Counted from the stretch's first letter, positions 53,310 to 62,873 are shown. The stretch: DNA of 64,000 nucleotides from Mangrovitalea sediminis (GCF_002514725.1 NZ_NTLB01000001.1:620001-684000); one strand, 5' to 3'. The notes: generated by a model from the letters alone, not told the origin. Made by a program: numbers and translations.

Positions 53310-53994
53310 GTCTCCCCTGCTCGCTGGACGACATGGGCACCTGCACCAGATAACTGACGAAGGCGCAGGGTGTATGGACCGTCGTGGGACTCAACGCTCC
53401 CGGCTCTTCAACCTGAAAGCTCTGGGCAATCACCTCGTCGGCCGCCATGGCCATCAGCGGATTGAAGTTCGCCGCCGTACCGTTGTAGATCAGGTTGCCG
53501 TATCGATCCGACAGTCCCGCATGCACCAGCGCGAAATCGGCACGCAATGCCGGCTCCAGAGCCCAGTTACGCCCCTCACATTCGATTTCCCGGCGCGGCA
53601 TACCGATATCCGTTTCCAGGCCGATATCGGTCAGGAACCCATAGTGACCGGCGCCGGCGCAGCGGATCTTCTCGGCGAGAATGCCCTGGGGATAAATTTC
53701 CACGCTGAGCCGCCCTTCGTTCATTTCCTCGATGGCGACACGGTTGAGGCCGATATGCGAGGTGATCAGGCGGGACACCCGCCCGGCCTCGATCAAGCGG
53801 CTGATGCCGATACCCGGTTCGTTGGCATCGTTCTTGATCAGGGTAAGACCGTCCTGCCCCTGCGCCAGCAACTCATCAAGCAGCGCGAAGGGTGTACCGG
53901 GCGAGCCGAAACCACCGACCATCAGCGTGGCACCGCTGGGGATGCGGGCGATGGCCGCTTCGACCGTTGTCAGCTTTTGCGCGAGACGCGTCAT
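53293..53994 (-). CDS. 3-oxoacid CoA-transferase subunit A
   Basis: 233 residues: GATLMVGGFGSPGTPFALLD (CoA-binding glycine loop), NDANEPGIGISRLIEAGR, and EIYPQGILAEKIRCAGAG, all typical of the ScoA/AtoD-like alpha subunit. Works with subunit B to activate a 3-keto acid. Overlaps the aminotransferase stop by four bases. Confidence 0.94.
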   Translation of the reverse strand: MTRLAQKLTTVEAAIARIPSGATLMVGGFGSPGTPFALLDELLAQGQDGLTLIKNDANEPGIGISRLIEAGRVSRLITSHIGLNRVAIEEMNEGRLSVEIYPQGILAEKIRCAGAGHYGFLTDIGLETDIGMPRREIECEGRNWALEPALRADFALVHAGLSDRYGNLIYNGTAANFNPLMAMAADEVIAQSFQVEEPGALSPTTVHTPCAFVSYLVQVPMSSSEQGRRAHAV

Positions 53995-55322
53995 GCATTG
54001 ACCTCCCGGTCCAGACGCTCCAGCGCATGACCGAGTCGCTCCAACAGCACATCCACTTCGTCCGCGGCAATGGTCAGCGGCGGCGAAATCAGGAAGTGAT
54101 CGCCCTCCAGGCCGTTCAAGGTACGCCGGGGATAGATCAACAACCCTTCTTCCTTCGCCAGGGCCGTCACACGACTGAACAGGTTGGCCGAGGCAGGGAA
54201 CGGCGTTTTGCGCTCAGCATCCGCAACCAGCTCGACACCCCAGAGCAGTCCCAGACCCCGTACGTCGCCGATCCAGGGATAGCGCGCCTGCAGTTGTTTG
54301 AGTCCTGCCTGGAGTTGCTCGCCACGAGCGGCGACATTGTCGAGCAGCGACTCACGTTCGATCGCCTCAAGCACCGCCAGACCGGTGGCGCAGGCCAGCG
54401 GATTGCCAGCATAGGTGTGACCATGCTGGAAACCGCCGGAGGCCATGACCGCCTCGACGATATGCTCCCGCGCCAGCATCGCACCTACCGGGTAATAGCC
54501 CGCACCAAGCCCTTTGGCAGTGGTCAGGATATCGGGAACCACACCCCAGTGCTGGTAGGCAAACCAGGCACCGGTACGGGCAACGCCGGTCAGCACTTCG
54601 TCGAAGATCAGCAGGCAACCGAACTCGTCGCACAGGCTGCGCAGCCCTTCCAGGTACTGCTTATTCACCATTCGGGCACCGGTGCTGGCGCCACCCACCG
54701 GCTCGACAGCCACCGCAATGATCTGATCGCCACCCTCGGCCTCGATCCGCGCCCGGGTTTCGTCCAGGATCTGACGCACGTGCTCACCCAGATCCCGCTC
54801 GCTACGCCGATAGAAATCCGGACCCGGAACCTTGATCGAGGCCGGCGTGATGTCGTCAAAAGGCGCCTCCAGCGGCTGATAGCCGGTGAGGCCCAGGGCG
54901 CCGAGGGTGCTGCCGTGGTAGGAGGGACGCAGGGAGACGAAACGCTTTCGCTGCGACTCACCGCGGGCAACAAAATACTGACGCGCCAGCTTCAGGGCGG
55001 ATTCGACCGCCTCGGACCCGCTGGACACAAAGAACACCTTCTCCAGCGCGCCGCCGGTCAATTCCACCAGTTTGGTGGCCAACGCCACCGCCGGCGGATT
55101 CTCGAATTGGGTACGGTAGGTAAAGGCGACGCGATCGAGCTGTGCGGTCATGGCATCGCGAATATCGGTGCGGCCATGGCCCAGGCTACAGACAATTGCG
55201 CCGGCGCAGCCGTCCAGATACTGCTTGCCGTTTTCATCCCAGAGATAGACACCCTGGCCATGACTCACATTCGGCAGAGCGGGGCCGGCTTGATAGAACA
55301 GGGGCGAGTTCGTCATCGACAT
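53991..55322 (-). CDS. Class III (omega-type) aminotransferase
   Basis: 443 residues with start at the ATG at 55322 (55316 also possible; a TTG at 55340 is unlikely). PLP fold of the class III group: SSGSEAVESALKLARQY, the PLP-phosphate region with LIFDEVLTGVARTG, and the PLP Lys in TTAKGLGAGYYPVGA. Members move an amino group from omega- or beta-amino acids to pyruvate or 2-oxoglutarate. It is the first gene of the eight-gene catabolic and uptake operon, divergent from a LysR regulator, and probably produces the 3-keto acid for the CoA-transferase. Confidence 0.93.
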   Translation of the reverse strand: MSMTNSPLFYQAGPALPNVSHGQGVYLWDENGKQYLDGCAGAIVCSLGHGRTDIRDAMTAQLDRVAFTYRTQFENPPAVALATKLVELTGGALEKVFFVSSGSEAVESALKLARQYFVARGESQRKRFVSLRPSYHGSTLGALGLTGYQPLEAPFDDITPASIKVPGPDFYRRSERDLGEHVRQILDETRARIEAEGGDQIIAVAVEPVGGASTGARMVNKQYLEGLRSLCDEFGCLLIFDEVLTGVARTGAWFAYQHWGVVPDILTTAKGLGAGYYPVGAMLAREHIVEAVMASGGFQHGHTYAGNPLACATGLAVLEAIERESLLDNVAARGEQLQAGLKQLQARYPWIGDVRGLGLLWGVELVADAERKTPFPASANLFSRVTALAKEEGLLIYPRRTLNGLEGDHFLISPPLTIAADEVDVLLERLGHALERLDREVNA

Positions 55323-55352
55323 TGTCCAATTTATATCCAAGTGACCCCAGTC

Positions 55353-55368
55353 TACGTAGCTTTACGTA
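55353..55368. promoter_or_regulatory. Tandem TACGTA palindromes, candidate LysR operator
   Basis: TACGTA occurs at 55353-55358 and 55363-55368, one helical turn apart (10 bases), in the divergent gap between the aminotransferase operon and the LysR gene. Such spacing suits a LysR-type regulator. Confidence 0.5.
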
Positions 55369-55415
55369 CTTATTTCAATATATGATGTTTTTACCGAATT
55401 CGATGAGTTTTAGTC

Positions 55416-56333
55416 ATGACTGACGTTACGATTCACTCACTGAAGGCACTGGCGATTTTCAAAACGCTGTTCGAGGCAGGCACGGCGTCGCAAGCCGCCA
55501 GGACGCTGGGTATTACGCAATCCGGCGTCAGCCGCTCACTGGCACAACTCGAGCAGAATCTCGGCATCCTGCTGTTCCTGCGCGAAAAGAATCGACTGAT
55601 TGCCACGCCCGAAGCCCGCGAACTCTATGAGGAAATCCTGCGGCTGATGGTGAACGTCGAAGAGATGCGCCACAGCATCCTGGCGCTCAAGGAATTCGGC
55701 ACCTCTCGCCTGCGGATTGCGGCAATACCCGGCCTGTCTTTCGGCTTTATCCCGCATCTGATCGCCGCGCTCCTGGAACACAACCGCGGCTTCAGCATCA
55801 GCTTCGACATGATGTCGAGCCATGACGTCGTGCGGAGTGTGGAATCGGGCTATGCGGACATTGGCGTCGTCACCTCGCCGGTCACCTCCCGCCAGCTCAT
55901 CGTGGAAGACTGGCTAAGCACCCAGGCCATGTGCCTGTTGCCGGCGAAGCATGCGCTCTGTACCAAGAAGGAGATCGATATCCAGGACCTGAGTGACCAG
56001 TACCTGGTGATCAGTAACCAGCCCAATGTGGGTACCGATCCCCTCCTGAACCTGATCTCCCAGCACAGCATCAGCATCGCGGGCAAGACGGAAGCGAATA
56101 TCGGCACCATCGCCGCGCTGGTTGCCAACAGTGTCGGCATCAGCGTGATGAACCCCATCACGGCGAAAGACCAATTGGGAAACAGCGAGGCGGTGACGCT
56201 GCGCCCCTTCAGCCCGGCCGTCAACTTCGGCTTTGGCCTGGTGTACCGGGAAAATTGGAAAAAATCCAACGTGGTGAAGCTGATACGGCAGAAAGGGCGG
56301 GAAATGGCCACGGATTACACCTCGTGGCGATAG
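55416..56333 (+). CDS. LysR-family transcriptional regulator of the catabolic operon
   Basis: 305 residues: winged HTH with AAQ-type region TASQAARTLGITQSGVSRSL and QLEQNLGILLFLRE, then a substrate-binding domain (EFGTSRLRIAAIPGLSFGF and AALVANSVGISVMNP). Divergent from the aminotransferase operon, with a short gap containing the tandem palindromes. Likely senses the imported amino acid derivative or an intermediate. Confidence 0.93.
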   Translation: MTDVTIHSLKALAIFKTLFEAGTASQAARTLGITQSGVSRSLAQLEQNLGILLFLREKNRLIATPEARELYEEILRLMVNVEEMRHSILALKEFGTSRLRIAAIPGLSFGFIPHLIAALLEHNRGFSISFDMMSSHDVVRSVESGYADIGVVTSPVTSRQLIVEDWLSTQAMCLLPAKHALCTKKEIDIQDLSDQYLVISNQPNVGTDPLLNLISQHSISIAGKTEANIGTIAALVANSVGISVMNPITAKDQLGNSEAVTLRPFSPAVNFGFGLVYRENWKKSNVVKLIRQKGREMATDYTSWR

Positions 56334-56395
56334 TCGAAGCGTCGTTCACCGCAACAGGTTAGCCACCATCAAGCTCGCGGCGACTCAGCCCTGCG

Positions 56396-57505
56396 TCAGG
56401 AGTGGGTCTGGCGGTACCACTGCATGATGGCAGCCTGACGCAGCAGCGGTTCCTGCTCCGCCGTCGGCACCCAGTTGCGGTAATGGGCGGTGGCACTGAG
56501 CAGGAAATCGATCAGCATCAGGTGCCCGCGCAGCACTCGTTCGTGACGATGGGGCACCAACGGATTGAACAGCCCCTGGATCGAGAACAGTTGGCGCGGC
56601 CGCTTTTTGATCCAGCGCCAGGAACCCAGTTCCAGGGTCAGTGGAATGAACGTCGTGTTGCGATGGCGGTTGACCCTTTTGTAGAAGTAATCCCAGAGGT
56701 CGCCGTGGGTCACGTAATGGGTCGACTGCGGTTCGAAAACATAGTTGTGATGGGGATAGGTCCGCTCCCACAAGAGCTTGAGTGCCATTACAGAAGCAAT
56801 ACGCCGCATGGGTCGCCGGCGGTAGGCGTAGGGAAACCAGATCTGGTCCTGCCAGCCGAAACCGGAATGACAGTCCAGTGACAACCCGAAGGAATGACCG
56901 GAGACCGCCTCCTCGATCACCGATTCCAGCGCCCGGTTTTCCGGTTCCATACCATTTTCCAGGGCATCGCCGGTGTACCAGGGCAGGCGCGGCGAGATTC
57001 GCTGGCCACCCAGCAGGAAGGTGATTTTGCCCTGGGCTTCGATCGGCGCGTTGCGCATCAGGTCGACGCCATTCGGGTTACTGCGCTGATTGAGATACAT
57101 GCCGCCGGGGTTGAGCAGCGGCAAGGCGACAACCCGCACCCGGTCCAGCAAACTGGCCAGGTTCTCGTCCCAGCGCAGGCGTTCAGACAGACTTTCCAGC
57201 CAGGCAATCACCACCTGGGTGCCGATACGCTCCAGACCGTGCACACCACCAACCAGCACCAGCGCAGGCGCGTCGGGATCAGAACTGCCGACATCGACCC
57301 GATACAGCGGCAACGTCATATCCTCGACTTCGACATGGTGCAGCGTGCGCGCGCGAAACCGTTCGGGCGCATCCAGCAGCAAACGCTCCAACTGGTTCAG
57401 TTCGGGAAGGAAGCTGGCGACCGAGCGTCGTTGTCGACTGTCGCGACGGGACTGTTCAGCAACGATCAGAGCGCTGTGCTCCGGGAAGGCATTCCGGTTT
57501 GTCAT
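56396..57505 (-). CDS. M14-family zinc carboxypeptidase/deacylase-like protein
   Basis: 369 residues with zinc ligands H89 and E92 in GVHGLERIG, NPGG, NPNGVDLMRN (substrate-binding Asn-Arg), the third ligand in DCHSGFG, and the catalytic Glu in LTLELGSW. The succinylglutamate desuccinylase/aspartoacylase group and some M14 carboxypeptidases share these. Physiological substrate unknown. Unlinked to the catabolic operon, as it reads the opposite way from the LysR gene, convergent with it. Located next to the Crp-like regulator. Confidence 0.87.
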   Translation of the reverse strand: MTNRNAFPEHSALIVAEQSRRDSRQRRSVASFLPELNQLERLLLDAPERFRARTLHHVEVEDMTLPLYRVDVGSSDPDAPALVLVGGVHGLERIGTQVVIAWLESLSERLRWDENLASLLDRVRVVALPLLNPGGMYLNQRSNPNGVDLMRNAPIEAQGKITFLLGGQRISPRLPWYTGDALENGMEPENRALESVIEEAVSGHSFGLSLDCHSGFGWQDQIWFPYAYRRRPMRRIASVMALKLLWERTYPHHNYVFEPQSTHYVTHGDLWDYFYKRVNRHRNTTFIPLTLELGSWRWIKKRPRQLFSIQGLFNPLVPHRHERVLRGHLMLIDFLLSATAHYRNWVPTAEQEPLLRQAAIMQWYRQTHS

Positions 57506-57632
57506 CAGGGAAGGTCCGCGACAAGGGCAAGATTATCTATCGATAATCTCAGCTTAGCGGATTGGGGGCGAGCGCGTGTTACAGTCAGGTTGCAAGCTGG
57601 ATCTGGGACAAGTTCGATGAACAAGCCAAGTC

Positions 57633-57658
57633 GACGGGACCCGTAAACGGACCCCGTC
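57633..57658 (-). terminator. Weak hairpin downstream of the Crp-like gene
   Basis: GACGGG..CCG and CGG..CCCGTC arms around TAAA, with a two-base internal mismatch and no strong T-run. It lies just past the crp/vfr stop in transcription direction. Confidence 0.35.
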
Positions 57659-57671
57659 CCTGGTCGCGGAA

Positions 57672-58313
57672 TCAGCGGGTACCGTACACCACCATGGTTT
57701 TGCCTTTGACCTGCACCAGCCCCTGGTCTTCCAGGGTCTTGAGGACTCGGCCGACCATTTCGCGGGAACAGCCGACGATGCGGCCGATTTCCTGGCGGGT
57801 AATCTTGATCTGCATACCGTCCGGGTGCGTCATTGCATCCGGTTCCTTGCACAGGTCCAGCAACGTGCGGGCCACACGGCCGGTGACATCCAGGAAGGCC
57901 AGATCGCCCACCTTACGGGTAGTCTGACGCAGCCGGGTCGCCATCTGCTCGCCGATAAAGTAGAGCACACGCGGATCCTGCTGGGTGATTTCGCGGAACT
58001 TGGTGTAGCTGATCTCCGCGACTTCGCACTCCGTCTTGGCCTTGACCCAGGCACTACGGGAATCCATGTTGTCGAACAGGCCCATCTCACCGAAGAAGTC
58101 GCCGGCATTAAGATAGGCCATGATCATCTCTCGGCCGTCATCATCCTCGATAATGACAGTGACCGATCCCTTAATGATGTAAAACAGCGAATCGCTCTTG
58201 TCGCCCGCATAGATAATGGTGCTCTTGGCGGGATAACGACGGCGATGGCACTGGGAAAGGAAATAATCCAGGTGTTTGGTTTTCTGCTCCACCGGTTTGA
58301 CGATCGTTACCAT
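57672..58313 (-). CDS. vfr: cAMP-receptor-family regulator (Vfr/Crp)
   Basis: 213 residues, very close to Pseudomonas Vfr: cNMP-binding domain with [18 protein letters not shown] (the cAMP pocket, with Arg-Ser), and the C-terminal [22 protein letters not shown]. Crp/Vfr binds cAMP and DNA (TGTGA-type half sites) and controls virulence, pili and carbon use in Pseudomonas. The following divergent gene is OsmC-like and then speD, the same order as in Pseudomonas, which supports the name. crp is the enterobacterial counterpart. Confidence 0.94.
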   Translation of the reverse strand: MVTIVKPVEQKTKHLDYFLSQCHRRRYPAKSTIIYAGDKSDSLFYIIKGSVTVIIEDDDGREMIMAYLNAGDFFGEMGLFDNMDSRSAWVKAKTECEVAEISYTKFREITQQDPRVLYFIGEQMATRLRQTTRKVGDLAFLDVTGRVARTLLDLCKEPDAMTHPDGMQIKITRQEIGRIVGCSREMVGRVLKTLEDQGLVQVKGKTMVVYGTR

Positions 58314-58419
58314 AATACGCGTCCTGTCTCCTCTGACTGCCTGCCCTTGCTGTTGTCTTTATTATGGCCAACCACATCCGTGTCCTGAAAAAAGCGGAAG
58401 GTCGGTTTTATAACAATCC

Positions 58420-58434
58420 TGTGATTCTGTCACA
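58420..58434. promoter_or_regulatory. Imperfect Crp-like inverted repeat
   Basis: TGTGA-TTCTG-TCACA has perfect half sites with a five-base spacer instead of the usual six. It lies in the divergent gap, about 107 bases before the vfr start, so autoregulation is possible but the spacing is off. Confidence 0.35.
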
Positions 58435-58620
58435 ACAACTCGCGGCAAGCCTGCGGGGAATGCGATGGCACTCCCCCACCCCGTAAAAGTGAGTATAGAT
58501 CAAGACTTGAGAATGTCTTGCTGTTCAGTTTTCCAGGATCACCGGTCCGCCCCCGACGCAGACAGCCATAACGGCGGTATGTTATCTTTTCGCCCCAAAT
58601 TCATCGTTGGACCGGGGATC

Positions 58621-59049
58621 ATGTCAATGAAAGCCTCTATCAAATGGACCGGCGGCGCCAGCTTCGAGGCCACCAGCGGCTCGGGCCACAGTGTCGTGAT
58701 CGACGGCCCGCCCGATCATGGCGGCCAGAACCTGGGACCAAGACCCATGGAAATGCTGCTGCTCGGTCTGGGTGGCTGCACCTCTTTCGACGTCATGAGC
58801 ATCCTGAAGAAATCCCGTCAGGACGTGACGGACTGCGTGACAGAGCTGACCGCAGAGCGAGCCGACGCGGTCCCCTCCGTATTCACACGCATCCATATCC
58901 ACTTCATCGTCACCGGCCGCAACCTGAAGGAAGCCCAGGTGAAACGCGCCGTGGCGCTGTCCGCGGAGAAGTATTGCTCGGCCTCCATCATGCTGGAAAA
59001 AGGCGGCGTTGAGATTACCCACGACTACGAGATTCGCGACGCATCCTGA
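58621..59049 (+). CDS. OsmC-like protein (YhfA-type)
   Basis: 142 residues from the ATG at 58621. OsmC/Ohr fold: SVVIDGPPDHGGQNLGPRPM, then EMLLLGLGGCTSFDVMSIL with the first redox Cys, VALSAEKYCSASIMLEK with the second Cys, and the final GGVEITHDYEI. Family members are cytoplasmic thiol peroxidases. The Pseudomonas and E. coli relatives adjoin vfr/crp. A long upstream extension to 58465 is not supported. Confidence 0.9.
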   Translation: MSMKASIKWTGGASFEATSGSGHSVVIDGPPDHGGQNLGPRPMEMLLLGLGGCTSFDVMSILKKSRQDVTDCVTELTAERADAVPSVFTRIHIHFIVTGRNLKEAQVKRAVALSAEKYCSASIMLEKGGVEITHDYEIRDAS

Positions 59050-59397
59050 CCGCGCCGGGTTCCCAAAATTCAGGCACTTGCCGGAAACATCCGGAGCTCC
59101 CGCAATCCCGCACCAGCAAAGGCCCGGGCAGCGGGTTCCCTTCGACGAAAAAAAGGTCACGGGGAACCCTGTTCAGCGGCTTGCTGAGTGTGCATAATAC
59201 GCACCCTCTCCGCCTGTCTGCGCAAATCGTGATCAGCTCACGATCAGACTTCGTTGGCGGTCTTTGGCAAGCCGGAGTGAGCCCTGGCGTACGGGGCCAG
59301 CAAAGAGCGCTATATCGCGCCCTCCACACTGGCAACCGCCGCGGCGCTCATTAAGAGCTTGTAGACATTCATCTCCTGTTTATTGGGGAGGCTGTTG
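59050..59397. other. Leader region of speD
   Basis: About 350 bases without a gene. It contains a palindrome GTGCATAATACGCAC at 59190-59204, in which CATAAT may serve as a -10 box, and a GC-rich stretch before the GGGGAGG site of speD at about 59385-59391. Nothing else was recognised. Confidence 0.4.
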
Positions 59398-60189
59398 ATG
59401 CAAACGAAACTGCAACTCCACGGTTTCAACAACCTGACCAAGTCGTTGAGCTTCAATATCTACGACATTTGCTATGCGCAGACCGAGGACCAGCGCCGCG
59501 CTTACATCGATTATATCGATGAGATGTACAACGCCGAGCGCCTGACCCAGATCCTGACTGACGTCGTCAAGATCATCGGAGCCAACATCCTCAACGTAGC
59601 CCGCCAGGACTATGAGCCGCACGGCGCCAGCGTCACCATGCTGATCGCCGAGCACGAGCTGGCTCCCGCCCCGGGCACCAATGAGGAATCACCAGGCCCC
59701 CTGCCAGACGCCATCGTGGCGCACCTGGATAAGAGCCACGTGACTGTGCACACCTATCCGGAAAGCCATCCTCACGAAGGCATCAGCACCTTCCGTGCGG
59801 ACATTGACGTGTCGACCTGCGGCCTGATTTCGCCGCTGAAGGCCCTGAACTACCTGATCCACAGTTTCGATTCCGACATCGTCACCGTGGATTACCGGGT
59901 CCGCGGCTTTACCCGCGAAGTGGATGGCACCAAGATCTACATCGATCACGATATCAACTCGATCCAGAACTACCTGAGCGAAGACACGCAGAACGCCTAT
60001 CAGATGATCGACGTGAACGTGTACCAGGAGAATCTGTTCCACACCAAGATGATCCTGAAGGAGTTCAATCTGGAAAACTACGTTTTTGGCGTCAACGCCA
60101 ACGAGCTGGATCCGAAGGAAGCGGACAATATCCGCGACCGCCTGCAGCGGGAAATGCTGGAAATCTTCTACTCGCGCAATCTGATCTGA
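59398..60189 (+). CDS. speD: S-adenosylmethionine decarboxylase proenzyme
   Basis: 263 residues from the ATG at 59398 (GGGGAGG upstream). Class I bacterial AdoMetDC of the E. coli type: autocleavage at Lys112-Ser113 ([15 protein letters not shown]), which makes the pyruvoyl group, plus [16 protein letters not shown]. It makes decarboxylated AdoMet for spermidine synthesis. No speE is adjacent. Position behind the OsmC-like gene and vfr is as in Pseudomonas. Confidence 0.96.
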   Translation: MQTKLQLHGFNNLTKSLSFNIYDICYAQTEDQRRAYIDYIDEMYNAERLTQILTDVVKIIGANILNVARQDYEPHGASVTMLIAEHELAPAPGTNEESPGPLPDAIVAHLDKSHVTVHTYPESHPHEGISTFRADIDVSTCGLISPLKALNYLIHSFDSDIVTVDYRVRGFTREVDGTKIYIDHDINSIQNYLSEDTQNAYQMIDVNVYQENLFHTKMILKEFNLENYVFGVNANELDPKEADNIRDRLQREMLEIFYSRNLI

Positions 60190-60193
60190 CACG

Positions 60194-60211
60194 GGCGGCT
60201 GCCAGGCCGCC
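60194..60211. terminator. Terminator hairpin between speD and LysR
   Basis: GGCGGC-TGCCAG-GCCGCC, a six-base GC stem followed by TTGCCCTATTTTC, lies between the convergent speD and LysR genes and may stop both. Confidence 0.5.
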
Positions 60212-60216
60212 TTGCC

Positions 60217-61140
60217 CTATTTTCGCAATCGGCGTACGCACTCCTTCGCTTCGCTGCGGAATATTTCTCCCAGGGCCCGGGTCGCCGGGCCTGCCAGATC
60301 CCGGTCTGCGAACACCAGGAATATCTCAGACTGTCGTTCCGCGCCCTCGCGCAGAGGCAGTGGCTTGAGATGCCCTTCACTCAGGTCCCGCTCGATCATT
60401 TCCCTTGGCATCCAGGAAAAGCCGAGACCGGCCTTCAGTGCGCTGATCTTGGTCGTCATGTGCGACACCGTCCAACGCTGGTCCGTCTCCTGCCAGCCGG
60501 CATCCCGTCTGCGGTGGACACCGGAATCCCGCAGGATAATCTGCCGGTGCTGATGCAGGTCGCGATAGGTCACCTCGCGCCCCAACTGATGCAAGGGGTG
60601 ATCGGGATGGGCAACCGCAATGAAATGACTGCGCATGATGACGCTGCCGAGAAATCCCACAGGCACCGTGGTGCAGATCGCCAGATCCACCTGCCGGGTG
60701 AGCAGCGCGTCCTCGGTGCCGCTGAGCACCGATTCGTACAGTTCAATCTGGGTATGGGGAAAGGTTTCGGCGAAGCGCGACAACCCGTAGAGCACAATGT
60801 CCGCCGGCACCAACTGCTCGACGGCAAGTCCGATGCGGGCCTCGGTGCCCGCCGCAAATTCGCAGGCGGCCCCCTCCAGTTCACTGGCCTCGTCGACCAG
60901 GAAACGGGCCCGGCGATAAAGCACCTGCCCGGCATCGGTCAGGACAGCCCGCCGCCCCTCGATGCGGAAGATATTCAACCCCAGCGTCTTTTCCATCCGC
61001 TGAACCGCGTAAGAGACGGACGACTGGCTTTTATCCAGCCGTTCGGCAGCCTGCGCATAGCCCCCGGCATCGACCACCGCGAGCAGGGTTCGCCACTGCT
61101 CCAGGGTGATTTTGGGATTGGGTGTGTTGGTCATCGCCAT
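60217..61140 (-). CDS. LysR-family transcriptional regulator (azoR-linked)
   Basis: 307 residues with the HTH block YAQAAERLDKSQSSVSYAVQ and RMEKTLGLNIFRIEGRR, and the usual effector domain. Divergent from the azoreductase and pirin genes. A 17-base palindrome TTTAT-CTGATCA-ATAAA at 61186-61202 in the gap is a likely operator. Likely controls the azoR-pirin pair in response to electrophiles (inference). Confidence 0.92.
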   Translation of the reverse strand: MAMTNTPNPKITLEQWRTLLAVVDAGGYAQAAERLDKSQSSVSYAVQRMEKTLGLNIFRIEGRRAVLTDAGQVLYRRARFLVDEASELEGAACEFAAGTEARIGLAVEQLVPADIVLYGLSRFAETFPHTQIELYESVLSGTEDALLTRQVDLAICTTVPVGFLGSVIMRSHFIAVAHPDHPLHQLGREVTYRDLHQHRQIILRDSGVHRRRDAGWQETDQRWTVSHMTTKISALKAGLGFSWMPREMIERDLSEGHLKPLPLREGAERQSEIFLVFADRDLAGPATRALGEIFRSEAKECVRRLRK

Positions 61141-61185
61141 AATCTATCTATTCGTTCGATGCTTATACCCGATTTTATACCGTTT

Positions 61186-61202
61186 TTTATCTGATCAATA
61201 AA
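61186..61202. promoter_or_regulatory. Palindromic operator candidate for the azoR/LysR gap
   Basis: TTTAT-CTGATCA-ATAAA has matching arms and lies 45 bases before the azoR start, fitting LysR-type binding. Confidence 0.5.
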
Positions 61203-61246
61203 TAGTTTACTGGTCTCATCGACAACGAACCACGGAGACCAACACC

Positions 61247-61849
61247 ATGGCAACCTTACTTCAGATCAAATCCAGCATCTTCGGCGACAATGGCAACTCG
61301 TCCAAACTGGCCGACCAATTCGTGCAGTCGTACCTGCGCAAAAACCCGGGCACCAAGCTCGTAGTCCGCGACCTGACCACGAACCCGCTGCCGCACCTGG
61401 ACGGACAACGCGTTGGCGCTCTGTTCAGCCAGCCGGAAAGCCGCACGCCGGAACAGCAGGCCATCCTGGACGAGTCCGATGCCCTGGTTGAAGAACTGCG
61501 TCAGGCGGAAGCCGTGGTACTGGGGGTTCCCATGTACAACTTCGGCGTACCCTCGGTACTGAAGGCCTACTTCGACCATATTGCGCGCGCCGGCGTGACC
61601 TTCCGGTATACGGAAAACGGCCCTGAGGGACTGCTGGAGGACCGCCCGGTGTACATCCTGGCTGCCCGCGGCGGCTTCTACAAGGACACGCCAACTGATA
61701 GCCAGGCGCCGTTCCTGACGACGTTCCTGAACTTCATCGGCCTGAAGGATCTGAAGTTTATCTATGCTGAGGGCCTCAATGTCAGCGAAGATAACAAGCG
61801 TGAAGCCCTGGCACAGGCAGCCGATCATATCGAGCGACTGTCCGCCTGA
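61247..61849 (+). CDS. azoR: FMN-dependent NADH-azoreductase
   Basis: 200 residues: TLLQIKSSIFGDNGNSSKLA (FMN phosphate loop), VPMYNFGVPSVLKAYFDHIA and LAARGGFY, all AzoR consensus. Flavodoxin-fold homodimer reducing azo compounds and quinones with NADH. GGAGACC before the ATG. Divergent from LysR; the pirin gene follows by 29 bases and likely cotranscribes. Confidence 0.92.
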   Translation: MATLLQIKSSIFGDNGNSSKLADQFVQSYLRKNPGTKLVVRDLTTNPLPHLDGQRVGALFSQPESRTPEQQAILDESDALVEELRQAEAVVLGVPMYNFGVPSVLKAYFDHIARAGVTFRYTENGPEGLLEDRPVYILAARGGFYKDTPTDSQAPFLTTFLNFIGLKDLKFIYAEGLNVSEDNKREALAQAADHIERLSA

Positions 61850-61878
61850 TCAGCAACGATTCCCGGAAGGAGGACACC

Positions 61879-62727
61879 ATGAGTATGCGACCACTGCAAC
61901 GTGTTATCAGCGGCATGGAAACCAGCGACGGCGCAGGCGTTCGCCTAAAGCGTTCGCTGGGCCAGAGCCAGCAGGCACGACTCGATCCCTTCCTGATGTT
62001 GGACGAGTTTTACTCCGCCGATGCCAACGACTACATCGCGGGCTTTCCGGCACATCCTCACCGGGGATTCGAGACGGTCACCTACATGCTCGACGGCCAC
62101 ATGCTGCATGAGGACCATCTGGGCAACCGCGGCAACCTGCGCAGCGGAGGGGTCCAGTGGATGACGGCCGGCCGCGGCATTATCCACTCGGAAATGCCGC
62201 AACAAAGCGAAGGACTGATGCGTGGATTCCAGCTGTGGATCAACCTGCCCGCCGCCGAAAAAATGAAGGCGGCAGGCTACCGCGACATACCGGCGGAGGA
62301 GATTCCCGTCGCCACGTTGCCTGAAGGCGGCACGGCCAAGGTAATTGCCGGTAGCATCGACGTCGCCGGCGACACGGTTGCCGGGCCGGTTCAGGGACTC
62401 AGCACGGAAGCACTCTACGTTGACCTCAACCTGCCGCCGGATACCGTCTTCGAAACGGCATTGCCAGGCGACCGCAACGCTTTTGTCTATGCCTATGACG
62501 GCAGCGGCCGGATCGGACAGGAGGCACTGCCGCACAGTGCCGCAGGCGTACTCGGCGACGGTGACAGCGTGCGCATCACCGCCGGGCCTGACGGTCTTCG
62601 TGCCCTGCTGCTGGCAGGCAAACCGCTGCGGGAACCGGTGGCGCAATACGGTCCTTTTGTCATGAACACGGTCGATGAACTGGAACAGGCACTACAGGAT
62701 TATCGGGACGGGACGCTGACCGACTGA
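61879..62727 (+). CDS. Pirin family protein
   Basis: 282 residues, bicupin: SQQARLDPFLMLDEFYSAD, AHPHRGFETVTYMLDG with the metal-binding His residues, WMTAGRGIIHSEMPQ and the C-terminal cupin ending GPFVMNTVDELEQAL. Pirins bind iron and some act as quercetinases or regulators of metabolism. GGAGGA precedes the ATG. Followed by a strong terminator. Confidence 0.93.
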   Translation: MSMRPLQRVISGMETSDGAGVRLKRSLGQSQQARLDPFLMLDEFYSADANDYIAGFPAHPHRGFETVTYMLDGHMLHEDHLGNRGNLRSGGVQWMTAGRGIIHSEMPQQSEGLMRGFQLWINLPAAEKMKAAGYRDIPAEEIPVATLPEGGTAKVIAGSIDVAGDTVAGPVQGLSTEALYVDLNLPPDTVFETALPGDRNAFVYAYDGSGRIGQEALPHSAAGVLGDGDSVRITAGPDGLRALLLAGKPLREPVAQYGPFVMNTVDELEQALQDYRDGTLTD

Positions 62728-62743
62728 TGGGGAGCGCAACACT

Positions 62744-62774
62744 GCCCGCGGCCCCTTGAGCCGCGGGCTTTTTT
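62744..62774 (+). terminator. Rho-independent terminator after the pirin gene
   Basis: A perfect GCCCGCGGC / GCCGCGGGC stem with a seven-base loop is followed by TTTTTT, 17 bases after the pirin stop. Textbook form. Confidence 0.9.
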
Positions 62775-62873
62775 GTGTTTCCGGAATCCGCTTCCCTCTC
62801 TCCCTAACCCTATCCCACGAGGGGAAAGGGGATTATTCCGAGGCTGACTCCACTACCGAGACTAGGCCCCACC

